A DNA stretch of 64,000 nt from Stereum hirsutum FP-91666 SS1 (Eukaryota; Basidiomycota; Agaricomycetes; Russulales; Stereaceae). Within the stretch, counting starts at the first letter, position 1. Each line of letters starts with the position of its first letter. This document shows, piece by piece, positions 35,604 to 49,226 of this stretch. The notes beneath the pieces were generated by a model. It saw only the letters and a list, made by a program, of their open reading frames with translations. It was not told the origin of the DNA and did no database searches. The stretch is taken from assembly GCF_000264905.1 (NCBI RefSeq), contig NW_006763134.1, positions 1,431,122 through 1,495,121 of the forward strand, read 5' to 3'. Both the position numbers and the translations under genes were made by a program.

Positions 35604-36124
35604 CACTAACGCGTCGCGTCCCAAATTCCAATTGTGTTCTCTTGTTGCGGCAACTAGAACGCCTTGGACGACGTCTCTTTCCAATGAGTACATGTGTCCA
35701 AAATGTCAATGGCGAAACCGTGTTGAAACCGTGTGTCAGAATTCATTGATAGTGGTAAGTAAGTACAGTGCGTGACCAATTCAATTTATCAACGTTTACC
35801 CATGCGAATGTAACGAAAGCAAGTACACCAGTCGAATTCGGAAACAACTGTAAAAGCAACGAAAAAAAGCAACGAAGATAGGACCAGCCCCTATACCAAG
35901 AGAATGAAGTATTCACGAAGGAAGTGAACATAAGCTTATAATACCAAAGGAATATAGAGTCGCTAAGAAATATAATAACGATATTGTAATAAACGCATGC
36001 ACGTCCGGCAGCTAAAAGTGCGAGTGGCAATCAGGGAATAATGGAGGAAAGTAGTCCTGCCGAGCCTATGTGAAAGTGTATCGAACATCATTTAAAAGAG
36101 TGAATAGTCGTTGAGTTCGTATGT

Positions 36125-37899
36125 TCAATATATTTTGACAGGGACGCGGGTTCGCACGTCGTCTTGACCGTACATCACGGAGACTTCCAGATAGTACTGT
36201 AGGCGGGAAACACCATCAGCAACGTCCACTTCTGATAATATACGGGAAATGCGTACCCTCACAGAGACACCGCGCCAGTCAATGGCGGGCATCATCCCCT
36301 TACTCAATTGCATCCGTCCCTTACACAGCCCGTCAGGAAGTGCAGTGTGGGATCCCAACGATGGATGACCAGAAGGCGTCGTTGGCGTGTGGTGCCGAGG
36401 ACGTTTGGGGAACCCGACGGAGACGTTGGTCTGCACAATCAGCGATTCAGTGACGGTAAGAGGGACCTGAGGGAGTGGTTTGTCCGCCCTCGACACCGAA
36501 GAGCTGCGTCCTCTTCCCATGCGCGGCGCAATAGCACTTGGTGGGGTGCTGGAGACGACGCGTTTCAGGAGCCTTGCACGCCGTTGTTGCATGCTTGACT
36601 GAGAATCCGAGTCTTCCCCAGCAGAGCTTGGAGGTGTCGGAGGAGCGACAGGGTATTGACGCGGGCTTGGGGAGGATTGTGTCGTATCGATGATGATTTG
36701 TCGTAGGAGAGAAACAGTGATAGTAGCGTCCATCGCGACTTCTCGGGCCAATGTAGGGTTCTTCGGTGTTGTGGAGAATACGACGAAGTAAGGTAAAGAG
36801 CTGTTACGAGAAAACAAGGAGGGAGTCGGAAGCGTGACCTGTTGTCCCAAGGTTCAACGAATAGCAGTTTTACAAATTGAGAGATAACGTACGGCACAGT
36901 GGTAAGGAATAGGTCTATCCGAGCGGAGTGGTATCTCCAACCATGATTCGGGGCTCGACAAGCCATCGAACGATTGAAACTCATGGTCGGGCTGAACTAC
37001 AATCGGGACTTCGAGGCTGAACAAAATAAGTGTGAGATGGAGATATTCAAAACGAGTGAAAAGTTAACATACACTTCTCGCCCATCGGGATCTTCAAATG
37101 GCTCCCAGGTAGATACGACCCTGTATGCAATTTCCTCGGCATCCGTGGAGGAGCTTCCAGTACCAGCTGTCGACGAAAATGTAGGTGGAAGCTCGTCCCC
37201 AGGTCGTCCGGTTGGCAGATCAAAGGAGAAGGGGAAGTTTCTTTGAGGTGCGTCCCTTATGTTCGACAGGCTTCGCTTATGCGTGAGCGAGCCCACGCTC
37301 CCCTTACGCCGCATGGATGGTCGACTGAACGCCTCCCGAATACTAGAGACCGTTGCAGACTTTGGAATTGAACTCTCTGTGGCCGGAAAGAGGACGGTGG
37401 ACGAGGAGAAGAATGCATGACGTTTACGACCTGAGGATGCATTGTTAGACGACTTGTACAAAAAGGCGCCCTCAATCTACAGAGTGTAAATGGTCAGTGG
37501 TATCCGGCGAGAGGTCAACGTACAACGAAGACTCACGAAGACGACTAAACGTCCAGACGACAAGTTTAGTGAAGGATCCAAACTAATCGTGCCCCGTACA
37601 CGATCATGGTCACCAAAAACGGGCAAATGTCTCCCGAGTGACTGGTTGCCCTCTCGGGACATCTTCACAGAGTTGCAATGAACCGAGATGGTCATCCTGT
37701 ACGAGCTGTTTCGACAAATACATGAGCAAAATGCCGGGCAGCGATGTGAATCAGAATAGCAGACTCACCGGAAGACCGACGTATGCGAATGCTCAGACTC
37801 TGAATCGACAGCGGTGACTACCGGTGTGAAGCTCGTCGGCGGTGGGCGATGGTCAGAGTTTAGCGAGTCCAAACGCAAGCGAGGTCTACGAGGAAGCAT
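36125..37899 (-). CDS. Arrestin-like domain protein
   Basis: Multi-exon gene on the minus strand. ATG 37899 gives MLPRRPRLRLDSLNSDHRPP. The second exon starts at MTISVHCNSVKMSREG, and VFGDHDRVRGTISLDPSLNL followed by GRLVVFVSL reads as the N-terminal arrestin sandwich. A disordered Ser-rich insert follows (REAFSRPSMRRKGSVG, SLTHKRSLSNI). Then PFSFDLPTGRPGDELPPTF, ESWLEIPLRSDRPIPYHC and SLPYFVVFSTTPKNPTL resemble the arrestin C-terminal half, and the protein ends LEVSVMYGQDDVRTRVPVKIY. Alpha-arrestins link membrane transporters to Rsp5-type ubiquitin ligases. I see no clear PPxY motif, so an adaptor role is not shown. Confidence 0.65.
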
Positions 37900-40800
37900 G
37901 ATGGCTCGAAGAGAATTGAACGTGTCGAGAAAGGCGCGGCCAAGTCGAGATAGAAGGAATGGATGAAGGAGATGATGGGCCTCTTGAATACCTCCGCCGC
38001 AAACGAAAGTGGGGATCGCAAAAGCGTGAACGGACGCTCGACTTCTGGCCGATATAAAGGTCGAAATCATCCCGCTGACCCCCGGAGCTATTGGCTTTGA
38101 GGTACGCTTGCGGGTACCGTTCTGTTGGTCCTGACGAGAGGGAAGAACCCACTCATTTCTCGCTTCCACATTCGAAGCCGGATAAGGCCCTAAGCGCGAG
38201 CATTTGACATCACCTTGCTACGAAGGCCGAGACTGCAACAAATCTAGCAATACAACAGACGCTGTGAGAGTGATATACGTCTGCTGTCCTTGTTCTCCAT
38301 AAAGACATCCTGATATGGTACTTACAAGGACTACGTGCATAACATGAGGAACCGCGCGTTGTTTTACTTCCTTATGAGAATGAGACTCCCAGGAAAGGGC
38401 GGATGAATCTAAGTTTCTGATTCTTTCGGCGCGAAAAAGTCCGGCAGGAAGCGGAGTTCGATTCGTTCCTCCCTTCCGCTCCCCACAAAACGTAATTGGA
38501 CGCCATATGGGCGAGCGTACAGTGCATCTTTCCTACTGGCTGCTCTCATTCCAGTCTCTTTCGCATAGCCTTTTCAGCCGCTGGTCGAGCTCATCTCTCT
38601 AGGTAGCGAGCCGATATCTCGCTCCCCGCACAGAAAGGATGTCGTCTGCATGATCCTGTACCTCCCTAGCTGAAAGAGGGAGGGTTTGCGGCAATATTGC
38701 GAGCTTTGATGAGCTTTCTGTTGCTGGGTTTTCGTCGACTATCTGGCATCGTCTATCACTGGATACCCATCAATCTGCGATATTCGATGAGTAATTGGTC
38801 AACGACAGGGATACTCCTTCTGGGCTCACTACCCCGTCTCCGTTGATCCCTTTTGATTCGGGTAAGGTCTTCCTTGACTGATCGAATCCTTCCACAGGGA
38901 AATCGTAGTGCGCCGTTGCGGGAGCCGCTCGCATCCCCATCTTTAGAAGTCTCATCAGGTTGGGAGGTCTACTTGTAATGTCGTCTTGCCCTCTCAGAAG
39001 CAATTCATAAGAGTTCACGCGAGACAATCGACTTTGCCTCGACCGACGACGACGACATTCTACTGCTCAACCACACTCGCTGGTGCGCATCACTGCTTGA
39101 CGCCGAATCATGACAGAGGACGTGACGTTACGATTTCTTGCGACCAATCAGGTGTCATATCTTGAATAGCAGTCTATGGCCGCTTCTTCAAAGCCAGCCG
39201 ACGTTGAATTCGTTTTGATAGCTCCTCCGAGTTAGAAGGTTTAGCTTTATGAGAGCCTCCTGAGCGATGAGCGTCGTATTTTATACAGGGTTATACTTAC
39301 GTGAAATGCATCCGCGGACGAGTCGGAGAGTAGGAGCTCTGCACACAGTCATATCACAAATCAGAACGAAATTATCGCTGTAATGATTCTTTGAGGCTCC
39401 GTGGGCAACTTTTCATGTATTCGAATAAGATCAGCTTGGTCACTTCCCTGAGTAGGAGCATCTCCTTCAAAACGGGTGAGAACAAACTCACGACTCCAAT
39501 ATGGCATTTCCCCGAGACATGGATGTTGTGACCGTCGATATCGCCAGAACCTTCTAATCGGTCGCAAAACCTGGTAAGTTTCGGGGATATGAGAAACCTA
39601 GAGTATATCGGGTCAGAGCGCCTTCTTCATGCTTAGACAACTTTCCCAGAAGCACCGGACACGAAGAGTGGACACGTGCAAGTTGTGTGAACGGAGGACC
39701 CGTTCCTGGTATCACGGCATAATGCAGCCTGAAAACAAGAGGATCTGGCATGACACAAGCAAAGAGGAGGACGATGATCGCGACAAGTCTGACACCGTCG
39801 CTCGACGTGTCAAAGGTTGGCATGCGCGACCATCAAGGTCGTGGCTGTTGGACAGCTGTTGATCTAGGTTAAACGACGTCGCTATGCGGTCGGTAGCGGT
39901 GCCGGCTTCGGCGTTCAAGGTAAGTCCCACCAGGAGCTAGCGTACTCACGCTAGAAGACATGTCTGTCTTCTCGTGGAACGGGCAAAATTCAAGGACTTT
40001 CCCCAAAGAGACACATCAGTAGTATCGTAAATATTGACTTCGAGGGTTCAAAGCGCGAGATGGTCTTTACGAGAGGAAATGGGGATCGAGCGTGTAGAAC
40101 GTTCCGAGAAAGATCCACCTGCGAACGACGTTGATGCTGGAAAAGCCCGTGGTGGCAGCAAAGAGGATGAGCGTCATGAAAATGTACCAAAATAAAGAAG
40201 TCAGGCAAGGTTCAAGAGCGGTCTTTGGGCGGAGTCTGCGACATACAAATACGGCATGTCAGTATGAAGAAGCACATCCAACTGCCAGTCTCGATGAGAC
40301 CGCGATGAACGTGTCTTTCCCTCGTACCGGTAGTGACGTGTGACCTTGACATACTGTCCGGTCAATGGGGTGAAAGCGAATACGGAGAAAGCACCGTCAA
40401 GACGCTCGCTCCCGAACAGTGCGGATCTGAACACTTTTCCTTCAGCCGTGTCGAGGTTGTTTGAATACGGCGCTCCAATCAGGCTTGAGCTCGAAAGTCT
40501 ATGTAGTCTCTAGAATCCTTGAGTGAGTCAAACCACCTGATCGTCGTCTGAGAATGGGTGGGATGGACACACCAAGCGGTCACAATATTGTAGATGCTCT
40601 GAAGATGCTCCTCGTTTATCCTATATCTGCTATGTTGAGGTGAACACCAGTCTGGCATCGCAGACATTAGCGGAGGCTGCATATTGTCGTAATGCAAGGA
40701 GAGGCCAAGGAGAACAAAGTGCGTTGTGGCATCTGAGCGGTACAAGTAAGGTCATGGGCCACTCCGAATCTGCACGCGCACTGCGAGTCGCTATTGTGTT

Positions 40801-43492
40801 CGACATCGAAGGATTGTGGACATGTGAATCGTGGACATTGTGGCCTTCCTAAATGGCCATGGTAGAACGAAAAACCTCGAATATGACACCAAAGGAGATG
40901 AAGAACCGAGGTGAACAAACCTCACATCGATTAAAGCGCGCATCATCACCTGAGGCCTGAAGTCTCACCGCCGGTTCGAATTAGGATTTGTCTGTCTTAG
41001 TTCGTTGCCCGTCGTTGGCACAAAGTAAAAGAGGACTCCCTCCTGACTCACGTTGGACAACAAGATGAGGAATGACCTCGACAATTCATGCTGCATACGG
41101 ACGAGCGTTCGGTATTAGTCGGGGATAGACTATAACTACAACAAATGATCAGGGTCCGGTAGTGTAAGAATACTTGGAGGTTCGTAACAAGTCGGCATCG
41201 TACGTTGTACCATAGGGGAATCTATACACCTGGAGGTACGGAATCTGCCAAGCTGAGGACAGCTTAGGACTTTATCCGTGGCAGATCCTACTACCCCCGG
41301 TCACGATCTCAAATTTCAGTATTTCGAATAATCTACAAACCAGGACCAACCAGGGCCTCACCGAATCTCCCGAAACCCTCCGAGCCCGATGATGAGGCAG
41401 ATCTACATGTTTCGACGGATTTTGAGATGAGTCCGGCGCATCAAAATCACGAATTGTTCCTGCGGATTCAGTTCGCCGTACACAGGGGAGTCATGGAGCC
41501 ATTTCTGGAACAAACGGTGTACGAGATGATGGGCGGATTGGTCTTGTTCAGTTACGCTGTCGTCATAGAAGTAGCTGGCGGTCGAGCAGCTTGAGATCGC
41601 TTTGCTGTAGATGCAAAAACCGTAAGCTTTAGTATGATAACGCAGAGGATGGTGAGACATTGGTGGAGCTGATGAGTTCGCCGTGTGGATCGGTGGAGTA
41701 GCAGATAATTCTGGAAACAGACGAGGCACCGATGCATAAGCACAATAATGATTCAAGAAAAAACTACACGAAGCAGATGAATTCTATCAAGGGTCTATGG
41801 CGTGTGACCTCCGCCATATCCAGTCCCAATGTACGTGGAAGCAAGAAAATATATCTCGCTGGAATTCCACAGCGTTCAAAAAGTGTGCTGATAGTCGAGG
41901 CATATACATTAGAGAGCGTGAAATCGTCCAAAATCGAAACTCAAAAGCCGAGACTGGAACGGTTGATGCTCCAAACTCAGTGGTGAGCGCTCGTGCCGGT
42001 GGAGCGAAACTCGATTGAGTTTCGCTCTAATCTCCGAGTTTAGATTCTCGCCGATTTCACGGTCTCTATTGATCATTATAGAGAATCTGCGAACGCTTGA
42101 GAGCAGTGTACGAGTGCTGGCATGTTGGAATAGTGACCGAGGGAAAGCCACCCCATGGTGGTCAAAGGCGATGAGCCTTCGGTCTGAGCTATGGCTGGCC
42201 AATGGTCCTGAAATACGAAGGAGACGCTAGACAAAATTGGTGTCGTATATCTAGACGGAGATTGGAGGAAGTTGACGCAGGTCAGGAAAAATAATGTACA
42301 TGGGAAGAGGGGGCGTCGTTGGGATCGACATTGACATACAAGAGGATCTGCGTATACTTTTGGGGAGTTCGCAACAGAATCGATATTGATTCGAAGGCCT
42401 GATCGATGGGAAAGAATAACCCCTCAGAGTACTTCCGTCAGGAGAGGCGGAGACCCGAACACGAACCGGAAGGTTCTATGAAAACAGACCAGGCATGGTG
42501 TTGAAGTGTACTGCGCACGGTAAGTACTCAGAGTCTGCACGACCACGACCACGACCACCTAAGCTCTGGAGACGATCATGAGAAAGCATTGAGTCTTGTG
42601 AAGACAGGTGTAGTTATGGAGTTGAATGTCTTGACAAGGTTCTTCATCAACCTGTTCGCAACATCGCGGCAGAACACACAACAGAAGTCGAGGGCTGCCC
42701 GAGAGTATTAGAGTGGGAGTCTGGAACGTCCATGCCGAGAGCAGGTAGGCGGAGATTTTGGGAAGCGCGAGCCTCGCACGTAAGGTGCGAATGCGATGAG
42801 GGTAGCAGAGAATCGCTTACCGACGTGGAACAGCGCAACGGGAGTCTCATAAGAGATGACATGAACGCAAGTATCCGATAGAACAGTTGAGATACAGTCG
42901 GTGGGTTTGAGCGTGTCTCTTGTTAAAACAAAGTGCTTATCTGGCCACAAGCCTGAGCGTAATGGGGGGCCGAGATGACCAGCGAATTCGCTGAAGTCAG
43001 ATCACATCTTACATTATCCCTGCATAGACAAGATAAGTAGTGCCGATAAGAGAAATACCACTGTACAGCGGAGAGTCAGCACGGTCGAAGACTGGGTAGA
43101 AGGCAGAAGTTTGGGTGAGGAGGTGAGGATGGAGCAGAACCAACGCGACGACTCGCGTTTCCGTCCTCCGGAGTAAATCGGAGTTATGCCGGTGCGTTCC
43201 GGAGACACTGCATTGAAAGAATCTGTGTCGAGTCTCAATTCGCTCGCCATTCCCCTTGCACAAGTACTTTGGTCCACTACAGGAATTTCGCGGCGGCGCT
43301 GGGAATCATCAAGGCTAACGATTCATTCTATAAGCTACCTTTTATATTACAATTGACGGATTGTTTTTCATGACAGAAGCAGGAGATATAAGGGAAAGAA
43401 ATCATCATTTTGAGTCTTCTTGTGGACGTTCAGCTGGTCCACTGCAAAGCCTAATCTCTTCCTACTATATTCAGGGCGGAGGGCTTTTTGGC
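37900..43492. other. 5.6-kb gene-poor tract
   Basis: Apart from the 5' region of the arrestin-like gene, I can support no gene here. Short minus-strand frames look coding-like but are interrupted by stops every 60-90 codons. Examples are near 39.4 kb (EGDAPTQGSDQADLIRIHEK), 40.5 kb (INEEHLQSIYNIVTAW) and 43.1 kb (YSGISLIGTTYLVYAGIM). No transposase, RT or other recognisable domain is visible. It is most likely decayed coding or transposon sequence. Confidence 0.4.
42002..42027. repeat. Perfect 11-bp inverted repeat with 4-nt loop
   Basis: Arms GAGCGAAACTC and GAGTTTCGCTC around the loop GATT. It stands inside the gene-poor tract with no gene next to it. Confidence 0.6.
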
Positions 43493-45541
43493 TTACGCTG
43501 CCACCGATATAGGCCTTAACTCTATAGCTTCCACGCCTCCGGAAGTCCCATCATCGTACCCTTCGCCATCCCTATGCCGTCCTTGGCTGAGTGAATGTAG
43601 CCTGGACACCCTATTCGCGAGGAATTTCTTCCAGGGGCTCACTTCAAAGATCTTGTCAAGCCTCTCCAAAGAAACGCCCTTAGATTCGGGTTGGAAGAGA
43701 AGGCAGACGATGACGGTGAGAAGGGAGCTGGTGCCAAAGAGGAAGTACGGTCCCGAGGAGGAGCGCGAGAGGAAGAAAGGTGTCGTGAAAGCAACGACCC
43801 AATTGACCGCCTATTCAAGTCGACATAATATATCACCCAAGTCGACTCATCAGCTTATTTCTCTATGTCTCGAAGAAGGGAACTGCAGAGGACTGACCCA
43901 GTTAGCACATTGGCCAAGCGACGTCGCCGCTGCCCTCGTATGCATCGGTTGAATTTCGGAGCAGTAGATCCTGTTCACCACAGCCCAGCTTGTCGCAAAG
44001 GCAATGATGAAGACATAAATGAGAACAACGATGGCCCATCTCCCGCCAGGAGTAGACGACGCGCCGCTCGCATAGAGGGCGCCGATAGTCAACATAGTGC
44101 CGGAAATGACGAGACCACCGCGAATCATTGAGGGTCGACGACCCCCTAGATGAAGCAAACAGAATTAAGATCAGTGTGGAAGACTAGAGAGGTGAAAAGT
44201 TGTTCAAGGCGTACATTTATCGGTGAAGATCTGGGTGATGATGGTGCAAGCTATGTTGAGAAGACCGGAAACCCCTGAAGCAAGGAAGGCAGATGTCGTG
44301 GACGAGAGACCTGCTTGAGAGAAGAGTACAGGAGCATACTGTGCGAGAAGCTGAGTAAGTCCCATATGGAGGAACGAAACGGAGATAGAAACGCACATAA
44401 AGCACGCCATCAATACCGCATGCCTGAACAATAGTCAGCCAAGTGCAATCTGAATGAAAAGGGCGAAACTGTTACCTGCTGTGCAGCCATCAAAAAGATA
44501 CCCAAGATGGTCCTCTTTCTCACATCCTTGCCCCACACAGTACCCTTGAATCTATCTCTTTTATTATCCTCGGCAGCCACTGCACTCTCCCTCTGCGCCT
44601 GCTCCGTCTCAACGGCAATCTCATTCCTCTCTCTCTCCTCCACTTCCTGCTCCTTTTCAGCCTCAGCTGCAGTGTAACCGAGCTTCTCCCATGCATGTTT
44701 GGCGTCCTCAGCTCGTCCGACGTGTTGGAGCCATCGAGGAGAATGAGGAAGGAAGAGGGAACCAGCGCAGAATACAAAGGAGACAATGACTTGAAGAATG
44801 AAAGGGATGCGCCAAGAGATAGAGGACGCCAGCTTGACGCTCCCATAGCAAACGAAGTAACCTGTGCATTGCATGCTTAAGCAACTTATTGCGTGTAAAA
44901 GTCAGATGCAATATCTTACCAGATGCGACCCCGATGGTCACGAATAGCTGCGTCAAGCACGACAATCGTCCCCTCAAGCTCGCCGGCGCGATTTCCAAAA
45001 CATACACAGTAATTGTCGACATAAACAGTCCTTCACCTAGTCCGGTCACACAACGGCCTACCAGCAGCATAGGAAGGTTCTCTGCCGCACTGGATAGTAT
45101 TGAGCCTATGCCGAAGACGAGACCTCCAAGGGCGAAGGTGCGAGTGCGCGAGATACGATCCGAAAGGGGTCCGGCGGCGATGGAGGAAAGCGATGCCGTG
45201 AGGAGAATGGTGGAGACGATAAGACCTTGGAGGATTGCGGAGATGGAATTGAATTTATCTTCGAATTGGGACATCACGGTCACGGGGCCGATGGATCCTG
45301 AAGCAGAGGTAAAGAGATGAGTCAGTCAGCTATCAAGAATGTGGAGACAGAGGGGCAATCCGTTACCTGTGTCGAAACCGAAGAGGAACCCGCCTATTGA
45401 CGCGAAGATGCTGCACCAGGTATAAGGACGCATATGAGTATTCAATCTCACACTCGGCCGTAGACGCTTCCAAGAGAATTTCTTGTCCTTGGGTGGGTAA
45501 TAAGCGATACGTCTAAACGTTGTTTCCGACAAAATCGCTCC
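43493..45541 (-). CDS. MFS sugar transporter
   Basis: The minus-strand coding region ends in RPISVAA at 43493. The exon beginning at 45541 reads ILSETTFRRIAYYPPKD. A further short 5' exon must carry the ATG, perhaps near 45598, but I could not phase it. Sugar-porter motifs: GGFLFGFDTG in TM1, GPLSDRISRTRTFALGG, GRCVTGLGEGLFMSTITVY, EIAPASLRGRL after TM4, IPFILQVIVSF, a charged central loop, GIFLMAAQQ, NRIYCSEIQPMHTRAAATSL, and PESKGVSLE after TM12. It is a plasma-membrane proton symporter for a hexose or related sugar; substrate unknown. Confidence 0.85.
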
Positions 45542-46381
45542 TGTGAGTCCTTGTTAGCGAGCCAAAGAGGGTGGAAGAGACCTACGTCCCGCGCGGAGTT
45601 GGCATAGGATAGAAGCCTTCAGCCTCCGAAACTGCACCTTCTACAGCCCTGTGCTAAGTAGTCAAGAAACGAACAAACTGGATGAGAAATTCAACCTGAT
45701 GCACTTCGCTTCAAAGGGGCCTACGATAATAATGTCGTCCGCTTGCGATGCCCTTGGGGCCAATCCAGCGTTGTTCGCCATACTCTCCATGATGTTGGCT
45801 GATATTGATGACAAGTATTTTCACAAAGGCAAGAGCTACGGGACCAAGTGCCAGAGACCAGTTCACAATGCAGCAAGCCTCAAGCAAAGGTTTGATGGGG
45901 GGAGCTACAGCACCCAGCTGAACTTCCTGTAAAGCGGACTGCGGGGTACAGGGAAGGACACTGCAGAGAGTACGAAGTGCGGGGGAGCCTTGGGCGACAG
46001 GCGCCCTTGTTCAACCCTTATTAATACACGGCGACAAAAGTCCGGCGGCCTATGTAATACAACCGGCATGCCGCGCGGACATGTGAGGCACCGCTCAGAA
46101 ATGGCTCTCAGGGAGAGGTGCTATATAGCAGCTCATACACGACAAAGTCATGGTGAAGAATTGGGGATGGATTTAGTAGATGGAGAGGATACGGTAAATT
46201 GATCCATAATATGACACTCCTCGTCACGAGTGTTTCTTTTACGATGTGTGAAGTCCGCGGAAAAAAGCAATAGTAGTGAACAAAGGCAGAAGAATGAACA
46301 TATCCCAGCGACAAATCATCAATCCAACCCACTCTACGACATCCTAAGCCCCCACAATATGGTTCCTTGCTCAAAAAGGAC
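45542..46381. other. Promoter of the MFS gene and spacer
   Basis: Probably includes the unresolved first exon and promoter of the transporter, followed by the 3' flank of the DUF155 gene. Nothing else is recognised. Confidence 0.4.
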
Positions 46382-48552
46382 CTACTTCGTACCAGGCGCA
46401 GCGGCCGCGACCATCTCCTCCAATATCCTGAGAGCCTCTTCCCTCGACATCTGCGTCACATTCTGTAGCATGTCTGACGAAGCAAGACGCGGTACTGCGG
46501 AGGAAGCCGATCGTCCGGACTCCATCGTGGCGTGTACGATGAGGCGGGCGATCACTTCGCCCAATTCGACGAGGATGGCGACCACAATCAACCTAGATTC
46601 AGACCAACTCCTCGTTCAGTTTCTGGCCTCTTTGGGATGGCTGACCTTCGCCATAACACACTTCAAGAAGTAAAATAAAACTCACCAGATAATGATCCAC
46701 GTAATCCTCTCCATCGCATTATTATTCAAATGATCATGAATCGCGTCCAACAAATCATTCGCGCCTACCAACTTCTCGTTCAGACTGCTCACCCGCTGTC
46801 CGATCTCGAAGTATTCCCGCACGGCGTCGTACAGGCCCCGGAGCGAGGTCTCTTCCCAGAAGAGTTCGGGAACGTCGAGGACGTTGCCGCCGAGAACGAC
46901 GTCGCGGCGTAATCTGAGGACGGTCACATCAGAGGATGGTTGGGAGGATCATCGAAGGAGTTGTACGTACCGGAAAAGACGACCGGTGAGCTTCATGGCT
47001 TGCGTTCGGGAAAGCTTGAGTGCGCCTTCGGAGGCGAGTTGACGTGGTATAGCGGTCGTACGAGGATCCAGTAGGATGGAACGTGCCAAGGATTCGTAAT
47101 GTGAGAGGAGAGATGATTGAGCAAGCGCGTGCGCTATGGAGAGCGTGAGGAGGTGGGATGGGGATTTAAAAGCTGCGAGGAGATCTAGTCAGCGCGGACC
47201 GATGTGTGGTGAGAAAGTGCCCTCACTGAAGAAATCATTGTATATCCGGGGGTATTGAATTGTAGAATCGTACTGCGAGAACGTAAGTTTGCAGGTCCGG
47301 CGCCGAAAGATGAAGCGACTCACAGCATAATGACACTCCTCAACCTCCCACTGTTCTTCTGCCATCTTTCTCCTCATAACGCCCGCTCCCTCTACATCTT
47401 CTAATATACTCCTCTCCTGCCCTTCCTCCAGCCCAAAAAAGACAACCACACCATATGCAAAGAACACTACCTCCGCCATATTCACGCTATCCGCTCTATC
47501 CCGCTCTCCTTCCCTCTCTATTTCATGCTCTTCTTGCCTCGATGCTTCAACATAGTCACGCACGGCTATATTGCCTTCTTGTGATTGCTGATGTTCACGT
47601 TCTGCAACTATCTCTGGGTTGTGCAACGAGTCCAGGGTTTCGGAAGGTTGTATTACGGAAGCGTCGGATGTGGAAGGTTGAAGGGCTGGTTCGACCTCAG
47701 CTGCTACCTCAGGCAACAACGGCTCGTGCTCATTGTCTGCCTCCAGCCCCTCGACTTCAACCTCAGCCTCGGTATCGTCCTCGCCTGGTATCCTAACCTT
47801 TCGAGACTCCTCCGGTGAGGAAGATTTGATGTATCCGTCGCGGAGCGAAAAGGCGGGCCCTGGGGACGACGAAGTGAAGTAGGTGCCTTGATACCCATTC
47901 TCTTCCGCTTCAGACATGCGGGTAAGGCGGTCTTCGGGAGGTACGGAAGACCGAACATTGACGCCTTGGCCATAGCCAGGTAGAAGTGGGAGGTGGTACG
48001 GCTAAATGCCGTCATATATATCGTCATTATCACGACGGAATAGCGATAGTAGAACAAGAAATAACGTACCACGTAGAGTGCCTCGTCGAATGCTCTTGGG
48101 GCAACATTATGCTCTCTCTTCAAGAAACTAGCCATTAATTTCATCTTGAAACCTTCGCAAACCTTCAGCGCCGTAATCCTCCTGTATCCGGCCCTCCGCC
48201 TCTCGCTCTTGCTCATCCGCTCTCCCATACTCTTATGTTCGCTCACTCTTACTCCCGCGTCCGTCTCGTATCCATGCTCGTCTTCGTCTATGGCAGGAAG
48301 GAGGGGTTTTGTTTGCGGGTCAGATGGGAGGAGAACGAGTCTCTGTGAGGTTTTGGAGGAGCGAGAGGGTTTGCTGGAAATTTGAGCTTTGCTTCCGGTG
48401 GGTTTTACGGCTTGGGAAGCCGAGCTTGAAGTAGCATCACGACTGGTAGAGGGAGTTGCGCCGGGTATGTTGATAGATGGACGACGGGTAAGGAGTGCGG
48501 GTCGGTCGGAGGGACCACGATTGCGAATGGTAGTGCGTTCTGGTCTTGACAT
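46382..48552 (-). CDS. DUF155 protein of the RMD1/Sif/RMND1 family
   Basis: Multi-exon minus-strand gene starting MSRPERTTIRNRGPSDRPA. The first third is disordered and Ser-rich. TALKVCEGFKMKLMASFLKR opens the DUF155 region. The hallmark follows: VVFFAYGVVVFFGLEEGQE with EQWEVEECHYAYDSTIQ. Then come SIAHALAQSSLLSHYESLAR and FRLRRDVVLGGNVLDVPELF, and DHLNNNAMERITWIIIWL leads into a C-terminal membrane segment (IVVAILVELGEVIARLIV). Family members sit in mitochondrial or other organelle membranes. Yeast Rmd1/Rmd8 affect meiosis, and human RMND1 supports mitochondrial translation. An acidic insert in the middle is longer than usual. Confidence 0.85.
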
Positions 48553-49037
48553 TGCGTATGAGATTTGAGGCTCTGCAAATTCAGGTCTGTAGGGTTGTGG
48601 AATGCTATAAGAAAGAGGGATGAATGGAATGTTTCATGACAAGGAGTGGCACGAGGGATGTGACGCTGTTTCGTGGCGAAGGTCATGTGTGGCCCTTAGG
48701 CAAAAGTGAAGCGCATTGCTACACCACAACATGCAACAGCAAGCCGAATGGCAGGTTTTTCGGTCGTCTTCCACCACTCATGATGCATGCGTTCACATAA
48801 CGAGAACTAGCAGCACGTTGACTGACCTTTGTAATTCCACCCTGAACGAAGAGTGTGATACCTCACAGATAATTTCTGAGAATACCAGTAGCTATAAGCT
48901 CCTTACTCGGTATCGTTGAAACAGAACCGAGAGGAGAACAAAGCAGAATCTGAGCCAAGATGAGCGTAGTGGTGAAGAGGAAGTCGTGCTCCGCCAGGTC
49001 ATTATTTCCTGGCAATTTCCGCGCTATTCAGAGACGG
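48553..49037. other. Divergent intergenic region
   Basis: Lies between the DUF155 gene (-) and the small CRE-linked gene (+). No ORF resembles a protein family. Confidence 0.4.
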
Positions 49038-49135
49038 TCACGTGGTCCGACGCGTCTTCATTACACGCGATTTCGCCCAAAGAACATCGGCATGACGTCA
49101 GTCTCCTCTTGCTCCTCCTCCGCCCACATAAAAGC
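49038..49135 (+). promoter_or_regulatory. E-box, CRE and TATA-like element upstream of small gene
   Basis: CACGTG at 49038-49043, a perfect TGACGTCA at 49093-49100 and CATAAAAG at about 49127-49134, in this order upstream of the ATG at 49227. The arrangement resembles a strong, stress- or nutrient-regulated promoter; regulation is inferred. Confidence 0.5.
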
Positions 49136-49226
49136 TCGCTGAATCGAGCTCCCGCTGAATATTCAACACCACTCTCTACACCCACCATCTCACACGCAGT
49201 CACCAGTAACCACACATCAATCTTAA

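Noticed and set aside
40960..40985. GGTTCGAAT resembling a tRNA B box
   Set aside because: The trailing CC is absent and I could fold no acceptor or anticodon arm around it.
45651..45932. 93-codon open frame upstream of the MFS gene
   Set aside because: Short, without domain or intron structure, and in the promoter region of the transporter.
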